Positions 26,655 to 35,651 of a stretch of 64,000 nt of DNA are shown here, piece after piece; position 1 is the stretch's first letter; every line of letters starts with the position of its first letter. Below the pieces are notes generated by a model that was given only the letters and a program-made list of their open reading frames with translations, did no database searches and had not been told where the DNA came from. The position numbers and the translations under genes are program-made. Source of the DNA: Sphingobium sp. OAS761 (GTDB lineage Bacteria; Pseudomonadota; Alphaproteobacteria; Sphingomonadales; Sphingomonadaceae); contig NZ_JALJVY010000007.1 in NCBI RefSeq assembly GCF_024168485.1, positions 186,001 to 250,000 of the forward strand. The letters run 5' to 3'.

Positions 26655-26816
26655 ATGCAGTTCGTCCGTAAGATGCTGAAGAATGAAAAGGGTGCAACCG
26701 CGATCGAATACGGCCTGATCGCCGCTCTGATCGCCGTCGCCGCCATCGGCGCCATGACCAGCCTGGGCTCGAAGCTCGGCAGCACCTTCAACAACGTTTC
26801 GGGCAACCTGAAGTAA
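26655..26816 (+). CDS. flp: Flp-type pilin (second copy)
   Basis: 53 residues: short leader MQFVRKMLKNEKG, cleavage site before ATAIEYGLI with the conserved Glu, hydrophobic helix and tail KLGSTFNNVSGNLK, a textbook Flp/PilA major pilin. CAAGGAGACG is an excellent ribosome site and a strong terminator follows, which suits a highly expressed structural pilin. The ATG at 26655 is preferred over an in-frame codon at 26604. A 138-nt gap separates it from the first copy. Confidence 0.95.
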   Translation: MQFVRKMLKNEKGATAIEYGLIAALIAVAAIGAMTSLGSKLGSTFNNVSGNLK

Positions 26817-26841
26817 GCCCGGCACTTTGTCGAAATCGGAA

Positions 26842-26871
26842 GGCGGCGGGCTTCATGTCCGCCGCCTTTTT
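26842..26871 (+). terminator. intrinsic terminator of flp
   Basis: GGCGGCGG / CCGCCGCC stem (26842-26849 with 26859-26866) followed by TTTTT. It also lies 10 nt past the end of the convergent protease gene and could act weakly for it. Confidence 0.9.
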
Positions 26872-26880
26872 CGTGTCTGC

Positions 26881-28353
26881 CTACCAGGTGACGATCTTCA
26901 CTCGTTGCCCGGGCCGCAGCACGCTGTTGGCCGTAAGGGCATTGATCGTCAGAAATCGATCCAGCGCATAGTCCTGATAGGCCATGCGTTTGCTCAGCGA
27001 TTGCACCGTATCACCCGCCTTTACGGTGACGACGGATACGCGGCGCGGCTTGATCGCGCCAGCGTCCGCCGCGGACAAGCGCTGGAGAGACTGAACCATA
27101 GAGGCAAAGGGGCCTATGCCGCGTCCCGCCGGGGTCAGAAGAAGAAAATGATAGGCTTTCCCGCCACCAAGGTCGTAGGCGAACACCGTTGCGTCAACCT
27201 GGGATGACTGGGCGGTCGCACGCACTGTCCGCCATGCTGCCGGGATGCCGTTTACGACGAGGCGACTGACCTCTCCCGGGGGAACGGCTCCGTTCCCGCC
27301 GAGCGTCGCGAAAACCTGCGCGACATAAGCGTTGAGGTCGCCGCCATAGGGCGCAGATCCAAATTGCGCCTGCCCGCCCGAACCGGTGATGGAAACGGCG
27401 TTCGTCCCGTTTTCCATGCCAAATCCGTCGGGCGCCACGAAGCTGATCCGCAGGTCGGGGTGGCGGAAGCGACTGCCTTCGATCACGCCCTGCTTCGGAT
27501 CGTCACCATAAAGAACGCCGTCGAGTGCGTTCAGGAAAGCATCGCGGTTGCGAACCGTGCTGGTTGAGCTGGTATTGCGGGCATTGCGTTCGGCCCGCGT
27601 GACGCGTGCTGCCGGGTTGGGATGCGTGCTCGCCCATTCGGGCATAGACCGAGCGCCGCCCGCTACCCGGCTGTCCAGACTGCTTTGTGCGGCAAGCGAC
27701 GCCAGCATGTCCGACAAGGCGCGCGGATCGTATCCGCCCGACGCAAGATAGCGGATGCCAAGATCGTCCGCCTCATATTCCTGGCTTCGCGAAAATTTGA
27801 GCGTCAGCAACTGGCTGCCGGTCCCGATTCCCTTCTGGATCAGGCTGCCGAATCCGGAATCTCCCAACAGGGCACCGCTCAGCACCTGTAACAGGGCTCC
27901 GCCTATGGCATTTCGCTGCGCCGCCTGTTGCCGCCGCTGACCATGGCGGGCCGCGACATGGCCTACCTCATGACCCAGCACTCCCGCCAGCTCGGCTTCG
28001 TCGTTCATCAAGGCCATGAGCTGCCGGGTCACATAGACATATCCTCCCGGTATCGCGAACGCGTTGTTGACCGGAGAGTTGAGCAAGGTGACCGTAAAGT
28101 CGCCCTGCGCATTCGATAGCCCGGACTGGACGGCGATGCGGCGACCGACCGTTTCTACATAGGCGGCCTGACCTCCAGAATAGGCGCCGCCAAATTCCTT
28201 CAGCAATTCCGGATGCTGTTTCGCTCCGCTCGTCTTGTCCGCGGCGCTGATGGAGGAGACGGTCCGAATCGCCCGTTGTTGTCCGATGACCCCGGGCGCG
28301 ACGAGCGCCAGCAAGCTGGCCATCGTCAGGCCCATATTATGTTTCCAGTCCAT
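26881..28353 (-). CDS. M48 family zinc metalloprotease with C-terminal LysM-like domain
   Basis: 490 residues. Hydrophobic N-terminus (about 7-24) suggests export. Zinc motif HEVGH at 128-132, with the third ligand likely in SRSQEYEADDLG (about residue 192), and NAFAIPGGYVYVTR, a BepA/LoiP-type signature. The last ~50 residues (VTVKAGDTVQSLSKRM ... VLRPGQRVKIV) form a LysM-like peptidoglycan-binding module. It is likely a periplasmic quality-control protease; BepA-like role in outer-membrane protein or LPS-assembly control is inferred. Confidence 0.88.
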   Translation of the reverse strand: MDWKHNMGLTMASLLALVAPGVIGQQRAIRTVSSISAADKTSGAKQHPELLKEFGGAYSGGQAAYVETVGRRIAVQSGLSNAQGDFTVTLLNSPVNNAFAIPGGYVYVTRQLMALMNDEAELAGVLGHEVGHVAARHGQRRQQAAQRNAIGGALLQVLSGALLGDSGFGSLIQKGIGTGSQLLTLKFSRSQEYEADDLGIRYLASGGYDPRALSDMLASLAAQSSLDSRVAGGARSMPEWASTHPNPAARVTRAERNARNTSSTSTVRNRDAFLNALDGVLYGDDPKQGVIEGSRFRHPDLRISFVAPDGFGMENGTNAVSITGSGGQAQFGSAPYGGDLNAYVAQVFATLGGNGAVPPGEVSRLVVNGIPAAWRTVRATAQSSQVDATVFAYDLGGGKAYHFLLLTPAGRGIGPFASMVQSLQRLSAADAGAIKPRRVSVVTVKAGDTVQSLSKRMAYQDYALDRFLTINALTANSVLRPGQRVKIVTW

Positions 28354-28434
28354 CCCTATCCCTTACCGTTGCAGACAAGCAACAAACAGGCAGGGGCATC
28401 GTTCCGCGTCGGGCGGAGCCGCTACCGCTACCTG

Positions 28435-29379
28435 TCAGGCACCGATAGCCAGAAACTTGTCAGCCCGGTCGATCCGCAGCGCATCGCGGTCCATGCTCGC
28501 CAGCGCTTCCAGTTCCGCTTCGATGGCAGCGCCCAGATTGGCGATCGCCTGTACGGGGTCCCGATGGGCGCCGCCGACCGGCTCGGCGACGATTTGGTCG
28601 ATCACGCCCAGGGCCTTCAAATGCTGCGCAGTGACCTGCATCGCCGTGGCGGCATCGCTGGCCTTGTCCGCGGTTCGCCAGAGAATGGAGGCGCACCCTT
28701 CGGGCGAAATCACCGAATAGACCGCATGTTCGAACATCAATACGCGGTTCGCCGCAGCCAGTGCAATCGCTCCGCCCGAACCGCCCTCACCGACTACTGC
28801 GGCTACCATGGGCACCCCCAGCTTCAGGCAGGCTTCGGTCGAGCGCGCAATCGCCTCTGCCTGGCCGCGCTCTTCCGCCTGCACGCCGGGGAAGGCACCC
28901 GATGTGTCGACCAGCGTCACGACCGGCAGATTGAACCTGTCGGCAAGTTCCATCAGGCGAATCGCCTTGCGATACCCTTCCGGTTTCGCCATGCCGAAAT
29001 TGTGCCGGACCCGGCTGGCGGTGTCGTCGCCCTTTTCGTGGCCGATAACCATGAGCCGCCGCTCGCCCAGCGTCGCAAATCCGCCCAATATCGCCTGATC
29101 GTCCGCGAACGCGCGGTCGCCTGCCAGCGGCATGAAATTGTCGAACATGCCCGCGACATAATCCTTGAAATGCGGGCGGTCGGCATGGCGTGCAACCTGT
29201 GTCTTTTGCCAGGGCGTCAATTTCGCATAGGTATCCAGCAACATCTTGGCCGCGCGCTGCTCCAGCGTCGCGATCTCGCCGTCGATATCGATCTCGCTCG
29301 CATCGGCGGTGGAACGCAGTTCAACGATCCGCGATTCCAGTTCCGCGATGGGCTTTTCAAATTCCAGAAAGCTAACCAT
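28435..29379 (-). CDS. accA: acetyl-CoA carboxylase carboxyltransferase subunit alpha
   Basis: 314 residues, normal length. Contains [54 protein letters not shown] and [17 protein letters not shown], the AccA carboxyltransferase core. With AccD it transfers the carboxyl group from biotin carboxyl carrier protein to acetyl-CoA, the first committed step of fatty acid synthesis. It starts 11 nt downstream of xerD's stop on the same strand, a frequent sphingomonad arrangement. Confidence 0.97.
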   Translation of the reverse strand: MVSFLEFEKPIAELESRIVELRSTADASEIDIDGEIATLEQRAAKMLLDTYAKLTPWQKTQVARHADRPHFKDYVAGMFDNFMPLAGDRAFADDQAILGGFATLGERRLMVIGHEKGDDTASRVRHNFGMAKPEGYRKAIRLMELADRFNLPVVTLVDTSGAFPGVQAEERGQAEAIARSTEACLKLGVPMVAAVVGEGGSGGAIALAAANRVLMFEHAVYSVISPEGCASILWRTADKASDAATAMQVTAQHLKALGVIDQIVAEPVGGAHRDPVQAIANLGAAIEAELEALASMDRDALRIDRADKFLAIGA

Positions 29380-29390
29380 GGCGCATGGCG

Positions 29391-30320
29391 TTAGGGCGCC
29401 TGTGCGTCGCCGTCAACGCGGCGATGCGGCCTGACCGTCGTCATCGCGGCCAACGGGTGCCGCCGGTTAACCAGTTCCACCAGGCGGCGGCTATCGACAT
29501 GCGTATAGATTTGCGTGGTGGCGATGTCGGCATGACCCAGCATCGATTGCAGGGCGCGAAGATCCGCCCCCCCTTCCAGCAAATGGGTCGCGAACGCGTG
29601 CCGCAGCACATGCGGACTGACCCGTTCTGGCGGAATACCCGCCGCCGCGGCGAGCGCTTTCACCATCTGGTAAAGGCGAATACGACTTAGATGCGACTTC
29701 CCGGACGGAAAAAGCCAGGGACTGTCGACGGGAACATAAGGAAGCCAGGTCGCGACCGCCGCGCGCGCCCGGTCCGAAATCGGAACGAGCCGTTCCCGTG
29801 CCCCCTTGCCGCGCAAAATGAGAAATGGCCGATCCGTCGCCAGCGCGCGACGCGGCAAGGATATGAGTTCAGTCGCGCGCAGGCCCGACCCGTAGAGAAG
29901 TTCGATCAGCGCGGACAGGCGTATATCCAGCGGTGCCGGGTGCTCCACGGCCATCCGTTCGGCAATCACGGCAAAGAAGGAATCGACTTCCCCGGTGGAG
30001 AGTATCTTGGGCAGAGGCCTTCTCGTAACCGGACGCGGCAAGGCGGAAGACGGATTGTCGCCGCGCATGCCCTCTTCCTCCAGAAAGGAATAGAAGGCGC
30101 GCAGCGCCGATACCTTGCGCGCCACCGAGGACGCAGCCAAAGCCTCCCAGGCCGCAGCAAGACCGCCCAGTTGCGCCTTGCACGCCGATGCGAGCGAGCC
30201 AACGGTCGCGCGGACACCCTCCAGATCGCGGCGATAGGCCAGCAATGTGTTGCGTGACGCCCCTCGTTCGGCCGCCATCATCTCCAGGAAGCGGTCGATC
30301 AAGGCACGATCATCATCCAT
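29391..30320 (-). CDS. xerD: site-specific tyrosine recombinase XerD
   Basis: 309 residues. An N-terminal SAM-like core-binding domain ([16 protein letters not shown]) and a catalytic domain with all residues: Arg148 (GSGLRATEL), Lys172, His237 and Arg240 ([10 protein letters not shown]), His263 (LGHAD) and nucleophile Tyr272 (IYTHVD). It resolves chromosome dimers at dif with XerC. XerD rather than XerC is inferred from location beside accA and sequence style. Its start overlaps the stop of the upstream gene as TGATG. Confidence 0.92.
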   Translation of the reverse strand: MDDDRALIDRFLEMMAAERGASRNTLLAYRRDLEGVRATVGSLASACKAQLGGLAAAWEALAASSVARKVSALRAFYSFLEEEGMRGDNPSSALPRPVTRRPLPKILSTGEVDSFFAVIAERMAVEHPAPLDIRLSALIELLYGSGLRATELISLPRRALATDRPFLILRGKGARERLVPISDRARAAVATWLPYVPVDSPWLFPSGKSHLSRIRLYQMVKALAAAAGIPPERVSPHVLRHAFATHLLEGGADLRALQSMLGHADIATTQIYTHVDSRRLVELVNRRHPLAAMTTVRPHRRVDGDAQAP

Positions 30321-32158
30321 CAGCCCGTCCGTGTGATCGCCTCGGCCGCGATCATGCGGGCTTCGGGATCAAGGCCCACGCGATGCAGGGCGGCGACGAT
30401 ATGATAGAGGTGCGCGGGTGGCAGGCGATCCCAGTCGCGCGTTTGCATCCCTACGGCAGCGAGCAGCGCCACCGTCGCCTTCTCGCCCCGCTGCGCGGCG
30501 GCGTTGATCGTGCGCGCCCAGCGGCTGTTGGCGGCAAGACTGAAACCCTGATCCTGCGCGAGCGAAGCCGCCTGATCGGCGGACAGCCGCGCCAGTCCGG
30601 CCAGGGCGGCAATGACCATGCGTCCCTTTTCAGCGCCGGCATCGTCGATGAAGCTCGACACGCGACCGGGGGTGATCTCCACCACGGGGCTGGGCGCACC
30701 AACGGCCAGCAACGCCCAGAAACGGCTTTGGCCGTCTCCGCTCAAGCGGCCGATTGCCCGCCCCCAGCGCGCCGCATTGCGATCATAGCCGGCTGTCAGC
30801 ATCGCCGCGACAAGGTTCGCGGCATCCTGGGCGTCCGCCTGCGCAACCGGCAGCGCGGCAGCGGCACGCGCGGTCGCGATCAGTCCGAGATAGTCGGGCT
30901 CGGCCGTATCACCCCACCAGCGATGCATGGCGGCAATACGATCCCCCACGGTCGCGCCGGCATAAGCCGTCCGCAACGCATCGATCCGGTCAGTAGCATC
31001 CGAAGGGGCGTCCCCTTCCGTACCCAATTCTCCGTAGAATCCGACAAGAGCCGCATTCGAGAACACACCCAGTCGCGCGGCAACCTGCACACCGGGCAGG
31101 CGACGCGCCGCTGTCAGCGCGGGCGCGCGGGCTTCCCATGCCCGCACATGCTGTCCGGCCGTCGCATACAACGCTTCGGGAATTTCGACATTGAGGGCCG
31201 TCGCCAGACCAAAGCGCCACGCGGTCAGTCGGTCGACGCCCTCCCAGTCGACAGTGACCGAACGGCGCGCGTTGAAACCGGCGCCCACCACCTTTTCCGC
31301 GAGTCGATAGTCGGCCCCGCGGACGACACCGCGCCTTTGCGCCTGATTAAGCGCTCCGCTGGCGGTTCCCTGATCCCCCGACAGGGCCGGGCAGATGGCG
31401 CGCGTCATGTCCCAGCCCGGTTCCTTGCTGGTTCGCAACGCACCATCGGACAAGGGGCACAGTCCCGCCGGATCCGCGGTCGCGAGATAGGTCTGCATCG
31501 CGATGGCGTAGAGACGCGGGCTATACTGATCGGGATCGACGCTCTGCACGATCAGGCGTGCGCTGTCCGCCTCGCCCATGCGCAGCAACAGCCATGCACG
31601 CTCCGCCGCCCAGTCAGCGCCGTTGATATCGCCCGGCGTATCGGTCGCGGTCAGCAGCGCACGGCGAAGCAGGATGGATGCCCAGCGCGACACGATGGGC
31701 GCGTGCGTCAGCTTCATCAAAGTCGCGAGATATTTGCCCGATTGCTGTCCGAAAGCGTCCGGTTCAAACCCGCGCGTCTCGGGCGTCAACGGGCCGATGC
31801 GGTCGAGCGACCGGCGCGCGCCATCGGGCAAGTCATATTTGGCCCGCTGCGCGGCCAGTTCCGCAGGCGTCAGTTCCTCCTCTGCCGTCGCATCCCGATC
31901 CGGCTCGTCCCCCGCGTCACCCGGTTGCGTCAGCGCCAGGTTCGGCGGCGTGCTCGGATTGAGCGCAGCGGGCGCTTGCCCGGCGGGACGGGCCGGCTGC
32001 GGGACGGTTGGCGACGATGCGGGTGCGGGCGCCTCGGGCGGATCCCCGAAGCCGGGTGGCAAAAGGGATTCAGGCGCCTGTTGTGCGATTACCGGCAGGG
32101 TCAACGCCAGCGCGAAGCTGCCCACCGCCCATTTCGCATTGCCCCCCAAACGCCGCAT
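30320..32158 (-). CDS. large secreted protein of unknown function
   Basis: 612 residues. Signal peptide (MRRLGGNAKWAVG...VIAQQ, about 1-26), a Pro/Ala-rich and then acidic linker up to ~110, followed by ~490 residues that look almost wholly alpha-helical with repeated AxxAxxL packing, suggestive of a TPR-like or other helical-repeat fold. No catalytic motif recognised. It overlaps xerD by one nucleotide and follows a 62-residue membrane protein by 5 nt, so it belongs to a four-gene unit with xerD and accA. A periplasmic scaffold role is only a guess. Confidence 0.75.
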   Translation of the reverse strand: MRRLGGNAKWAVGSFALALTLPVIAQQAPESLLPPGFGDPPEAPAPASSPTVPQPARPAGQAPAALNPSTPPNLALTQPGDAGDEPDRDATAEEELTPAELAAQRAKYDLPDGARRSLDRIGPLTPETRGFEPDAFGQQSGKYLATLMKLTHAPIVSRWASILLRRALLTATDTPGDINGADWAAERAWLLLRMGEADSARLIVQSVDPDQYSPRLYAIAMQTYLATADPAGLCPLSDGALRTSKEPGWDMTRAICPALSGDQGTASGALNQAQRRGVVRGADYRLAEKVVGAGFNARRSVTVDWEGVDRLTAWRFGLATALNVEIPEALYATAGQHVRAWEARAPALTAARRLPGVQVAARLGVFSNAALVGFYGELGTEGDAPSDATDRIDALRTAYAGATVGDRIAAMHRWWGDTAEPDYLGLIATARAAAALPVAQADAQDAANLVAAMLTAGYDRNAARWGRAIGRLSGDGQSRFWALLAVGAPSPVVEITPGRVSSFIDDAGAEKGRMVIAALAGLARLSADQAASLAQDQGFSLAANSRWARTINAAAQRGEKATVALLAAVGMQTRDWDRLPPAHLYHIVAALHRVGLDPEARMIAAEAITRTG

Positions 32159-32163
32159 GCGGA

Positions 32164-32352
32164 TTACTTGCCCAACTTGTCGGCGGGAATGACTTTCTCA
32201 ACCGGCTGCTGCGGCCTTTCGCCGCCACGCGACCAAAGAAACGCCAGGAGCGCGACAAGGAGGATCAGAAGAGCGATGGGGATTATCGGCAGTCCCCGGC
32301 CGCGACGCCGCGCGCTGCCTTCGAAACTGCTGTAGCTGCGGTTCTTTTTCAT
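32164..32352 (-). CDS. small single-pass membrane protein
   Basis: 62 residues: a basic, Arg-rich head (MKKNRSYSSFEGSARRRGRG), one membrane helix (about 22-42, LPIIPIALLILLVALLAFLW) and a short tail ending PADKLGK. Positive-inside rule puts the head in the cytoplasm. TAAGGACAT before the ATG and the 5-nt link to the large secreted protein support a real gene. Function unknown; it may partner with the downstream protein. Confidence 0.75.
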   Translation of the reverse strand: MKKNRSYSSFEGSARRRGRGLPIIPIALLILLVALLAFLWSRGGERPQQPVEKVIPADKLGK

Positions 32353-32446
32353 ATGTCCTTACTGCGGATGACCCGAAAGACGGCCTGAAAGAGCCGGAAA
32401 GATGCGATTTGCGTCCGTGACGGGGGGCTGTATAGCCCCGCAAGCC

Positions 32447-32995
32447 ATGCAGCGAAACAGCAAAATCCCGGTGAGCCCGGCCAGGCGCGGCCCCATCGTC
32501 CTTGTGGGGATGATGGGTGTCGGAAAATCCACGGTGGGGCGCCGGCTTGCGGCCCGTCTGGGCCTTCATTTCGTCGATGCCGACGAGGAGATCGAAAAGG
32601 CCGCCGGCATGAGCGTGACCGAAATATTCGAACGCTATGGCGAGCCCTATTTCCGCGACGGGGAGCGGCGTGTCATCGCCCGCTTGCTCGACGGCGCACC
32701 GAAAGTCATCGCGACCGGCGGTGGCGCGTTCATGCAGGATGACACGCGCGCGCTGATCCTCGATCAGGCGACCGCCATATGGCTGGACGCCGACATCGAC
32801 ATATTGGTCGATCGCGTATCCCGCCGCGAAGGCCGTCCCTTGCTCAAGAATCGCGATCCGCGCGCCGTGCTCACCGAACTGGCGGCGCTGCGCAACCCGG
32901 TCTACGCGCTCGCCCCTATTCACGTCAAAAGCATAGCCGCGCCGCACGAAACGGCGGTCGAGCGGATCATGGAGCAACTGACCCAATGGCAATAG
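32447..32995 (+). CDS. aroK: shikimate kinase
   Basis: 182 residues. P-loop GMMGVGKS (21-28), shikimate-binding FVDADEEIE and the GGGAFM stretch define AroK. It phosphorylates shikimate at O3 in the chorismate pathway. Start is uncertain: ATG 32447 gives the usual length, while an ATG at 32402 with GGAAAG in front adds 15 residues. It overlaps aroB by 10 nt, the usual aroK-aroB operon. Confidence 0.95.
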   Translation: MQRNSKIPVSPARRGPIVLVGMMGVGKSTVGRRLAARLGLHFVDADEEIEKAAGMSVTEIFERYGEPYFRDGERRVIARLLDGAPKVIATGGGAFMQDDTRALILDQATAIWLDADIDILVDRVSRREGRPLLKNRDPRAVLTELAALRNPVYALAPIHVKSIAAPHETAVERIMEQLTQWQ

Positions 32996-34092
32996 TCAAC
33001 GTCGCCCTGGGGGAGCGCAGTTACGACATACTGATCGAATCGGGGTCGCTGGATCGCTCCGGCGCCCTGCTTGCCAAATATGCGCGGAAGGGCCGACTGG
33101 TCGTGGTCACGGATGACAACGTGGCCGCCGCGCAACTGCCACGGCTGGACGCCGGCCTGAGAGCGGCCGAGACAAGGATTGCGCCGATCCTCCTGCCGGC
33201 CGGCGAACAGACCAAGAGCTGGCACCATCTCGAACAATTGCTCGATGCACTGCTGGCGCTGGAGATCGAGCGTGGCGATCACGTGATTGCGCTTGGCGGC
33301 GGCGTGATCGGCGATCTGGTCGGCTTTGCCGCTTCGATCCTCAAGCGCGGCTGCCATTTCGTGCAGGTGCCGACCACCCTGCTGGCACAGGTCGACTCCT
33401 CGGTCGGCGGAAAGACCGCGATCAATGCGAAAGCCGGCAAGAATTTGATCGGCAGTTTTCATCAGCCCGCCTTCGTGCTGATAGACCCGACAACGCTGGA
33501 CAGCCTGCCGGACCGTGAAACGCGCGCCGGCTATGCCGAGGTCGTGAAATACGGGCTGATCGACGACGCGGAGTTCTTCGCCTGGTGCGAACGGCATGGC
33601 GGCGACCTTCTGGCGGGCGACCCCGAAGCGCGTACCCGGGCAATCGAACGGAGCGTGCGGGCCAAGGCGGCGATCGTCGCCGACGACGAGCGGGAAACAT
33701 CGGGGCGCCGCGCGCTGCTCAACCTTGGCCATACGTTCGGCCATGCACTGGAAGCCGACACCGGATTTTCGGACATGCTGCTGCATGGGGAAGGCGTCGC
33801 GGCGGGCATGGCGCTTGCCTTCCGCTATTCGGCGCGGCTCGGCCTGTGTTCCGCCGGCGATGCCGAGCGCGTCACCGCGCACCTCAAATCGGTAGGGTTA
33901 CCCCACGACCTTTCCAGCGCGCACGTCACCGCCGACGGACCGACGCTGGTTGGCCATATGCTCCACGACAAGAAAATGGCGGCCGGCACCCTTCCCTTTC
34001 TTCTTGCGCGAGGGATTGGCCAGACCTTCCTGTCCAAGGACGTTGCATTGTCCGATGTGGCGGCATTTCTGGACGAGGAACGCGCAGCCTGA
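32986..34092 (+). CDS. aroB: 3-dehydroquinate synthase
   Basis: 368 residues. Landmarks are LPAGEQTKSW, ALGGGVIGDLVGFAAS (NAD-binding), VPTTLLAQVDSSVGGKTAIN, RAGYAEVVKYGLI and LNLGHTFGHALE with zinc ligands. It converts DAHP to 3-dehydroquinate. The ATG at 32986 lies inside the end of aroK and matches the family N-terminus; a longer open frame from 32779 overlaps aroK fully and is rejected. Confidence 0.97.
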   Translation: MAIVNVALGERSYDILIESGSLDRSGALLAKYARKGRLVVVTDDNVAAAQLPRLDAGLRAAETRIAPILLPAGEQTKSWHHLEQLLDALLALEIERGDHVIALGGGVIGDLVGFAASILKRGCHFVQVPTTLLAQVDSSVGGKTAINAKAGKNLIGSFHQPAFVLIDPTTLDSLPDRETRAGYAEVVKYGLIDDAEFFAWCERHGGDLLAGDPEARTRAIERSVRAKAAIVADDERETSGRRALLNLGHTFGHALEADTGFSDMLLHGEGVAAGMALAFRYSARLGLCSAGDAERVTAHLKSVGLPHDLSSAHVTADGPTLVGHMLHDKKMAAGTLPFLLARGIGQTFLSKDVALSDVAAFLDEERAA

Positions 34093-34136
34093 GCGCCTCC
34101 CGCGGCTGGCCGGAAATCGGAACCCGCGCCCGAAAT

Positions 34137-34161
34137 AAAAAGGGCGCCTTTACAGGCGCCC
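34137..34161 (-). terminator. intrinsic terminator of rpmE
   Basis: GGGCGCC / GGCGCCC 7-bp stem with a 6-nt loop. On the minus strand it is followed by TTTTTATTT, 25 nt after the rpmE stop. It may also slow aroB read-through. Confidence 0.85.
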
Positions 34162-34185
34162 CCTTCATCCGGTCCGAAAGGCCGA

Positions 34186-34410
34186 TTATTTCTTCAGCGT
34201 CAGGCCGCCAAAGCGCTTGTTGAAACGCGCAACCTGACCGCCCTGCTCCAACTGACGCTGTCCGCCGGTCCAGGCCGGATGCGACTTGGGATCGATGTCG
34301 AGCGCCATCGTATCGCCTTCCTTGCCCCAGGTCGAACGGGTCTGGAAGGTGGTGCCGTCGGTCATCTGGACGGTGATGAAATGATAATCGGGATGGGTAT
34401 CGGCCTTCAT
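34186..34410 (-). CDS. rpmE: 50S ribosomal protein L31
   Basis: 74 residues, beginning [20 protein letters not shown] and with [23 protein letters not shown], the alphaproteobacterial L31 pattern. There is no cysteine, so this is a zinc-independent (C-minus) form. AAGGAGCAT lies upstream of the ATG at 34410; the in-frame codon at 34542 would add a non-conserved extension. Own terminator and hairpin-bounded upstream region suggest a separate transcript. Confidence 0.95.
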   Translation of the reverse strand: MKADTHPDYHFITVQMTDGTTFQTRSTWGKEGDTMALDIDPKSHPAWTGGQRQLEQGGQVARFNKRFGGLTLKK

Positions 34411-34468
34411 GGCGACTATGCTCCTTATATGGCCGGTTTCCGAACGGCCGGATGCGAAAATATACGAA

Positions 34469-34497
34469 GGCGCGCCGTTAGCGGTTTCGGCGCGCCA
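34469..34497 (-). terminator. hairpin after fabZ, probable terminator of the envelope operon
   Basis: GGCGCGCCG / CGGCGCGCC stem of 9 bp with a 10-nt loop, 23 nt beyond the fabZ stop; followed on the minus strand by a T-rich but broken run. Confidence 0.5.
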
Positions 34498-34519
34498 GTG
34501 CAAGTCCGTTGGTGCCGGC

Positions 34520-34999
34520 TCAATCCTTGGGCGGATCGGCAATCATGGCAACGAAATTGGCTTCCGCTGCCAATTTGTCGCCCAGCATCGCCTTGCCCGA
34601 AAATTTGCAGACAGCGCCCCGGAACTGGGTCGCTTCAACAAACAGGTCGAGCAGACAGCCCGGCTCGACGGGCGAGCGGAATTTCGCGCCGTCGATACTC
34701 ATGAAATAAACGAGCTTTCCGCTGTCGGCGAGATCCATCGAATCGACCGCGAGAACGCCTGCAGCCTGCGCCATCGCCTCCACGATCAAGACTCCCGGCA
34801 TGATCGGCCGCGACGGAAAATGCCCCTGGAAAAAAGGCTCGTTCATGGTGACAGCCTTGACCGCATGGATCGACTGCCCAGGCACCAGCGACACAACCCG
34901 ATCAACAAGAAGCATCGGGTAGCGATGCGGGAGCGCGGCCATGATCCGACGGACATCCATCGGACCACGGGCGCTATCCTTTTCCAACTCTCCGTTCAT
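34520..34999 (-). CDS. fabZ: 3-hydroxyacyl-[acyl-carrier-protein] dehydratase FabZ
   Basis: 159 residues of hot-dog fold. Catalytic His60 in [14 protein letters not shown] and Glu74 in [10 protein letters not shown]. It dehydrates beta-hydroxyacyl-ACP in fatty acid elongation, and its level balances lipid A synthesis. Position after skp follows the classic bamA-skp-(lpxD)-fabZ order; lpxD is not between them here. The ATG at 34999 (7 nt after skp's stop) begins the conserved N-terminus; the codon at 35053 overlaps skp. Confidence 0.96.
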   Translation of the reverse strand: MNGELEKDSARGPMDVRRIMAALPHRYPMLLVDRVVSLVPGQSIHAVKAVTMNEPFFQGHFPSRPIMPGVLIVEAMAQAAGVLAVDSMDLADSGKLVYFMSIDGAKFRSPVEPGCLLDLFVEATQFRGAVCKFSGKAMLGDKLAAEANFVAMIADPPKD

Positions 35000-35006
35000 T
35001 CTTGTT

Positions 35007-35651
35007 TCAGCGCGACTTCGGTGCCTGCGTTGCGGCAGCCGGAGCCGCCGCACCCTGGCCCTGACCGGGTTGCCAGCCGGCCGGCGGCGTAATGCTGACG
35101 CTCGGCACGAGCGCGTTCAGTTCGGTAATGACACTCGGCGTGATGTCGGCGCCGGCGGCGAAGCTTTCGGTCGCGCCCTTCTTGAAGACGATCTCGGCCT
35201 TGGTCTTGGCGGTCGCGGATTTCAGCGCATCGTCCAGCTTGTCGACGATCTGCTGTTCGACATAAGCGCGGGCCAGAGCCACCGGCTGGGTCAGACGCTG
35301 CAATTCAGCCTGACCATTTTGCTGGGCCTGCTGAAGCTGCTGGAACTGGGTCTCGATCGCAGGCGTCGACTTGTTGCCGGCCGCCTTGTAGGCCGCCTGA
35401 AGCGCGTCATTCTTTGCCTTGAGATCGGCCTCGATCGCTGTGCGGCGGGTCCCGATCTGATCGATCTGCGGCTTGTAGGTGGTCTGCATCTGCGTCATCG
35501 CGGTGGTGTAGGCCGTGCTTTTGGCGACGGCTTCTTCCAGATCGACCACGGCCAGACCCGACTTGGTTTGGGCGGCGGCCGGCGCGGCGGTCAGTGCGAT
35601 GGCGGTCAGCGGCGCAAGAGCGAACGCTGCGGCATTAACAAAGATCTTCAT
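35007..35651 (-). CDS. skp: OmpH/Skp family periplasmic chaperone
   Basis: 214 residues with a signal peptide ([28 protein letters not shown] region, ~28 aa) and a central coiled-coil rich in Gln/Ala (about 60-150: [17 protein letters not shown]), the Skp tentacle. The tail is Pro/Gln/Ala-rich. Skp holds unfolded outer-membrane proteins for BamA. Its ATG overlaps the bamA stop (TGATG), as expected for this pair. Confidence 0.9.
   Translation of the reverse strand: MKIFVNAAAFALAPLTAIALTAAPAAAQTKSGLAVVDLEEAVAKSTAYTTAMTQMQTTYKPQIDQIGTRRTAIEADLKAKNDALQAAYKAAGNKSTPAIETQFQQLQQAQQNGQAELQRLTQPVALARAYVEQQIVDKLDDALKSATAKTKAEIVFKKGATESFAAGADITPSVITELNALVPSVSITPPAGWQPGQGQGAAAPAAATQAPKSR

Noticed and set aside
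30188..32335. 715-codon open frame on the plus strand
   Set aside because: Opposite to the secreted protein and xerD; very Arg/Gly/Gln-rich and without any domain or ribosome site.
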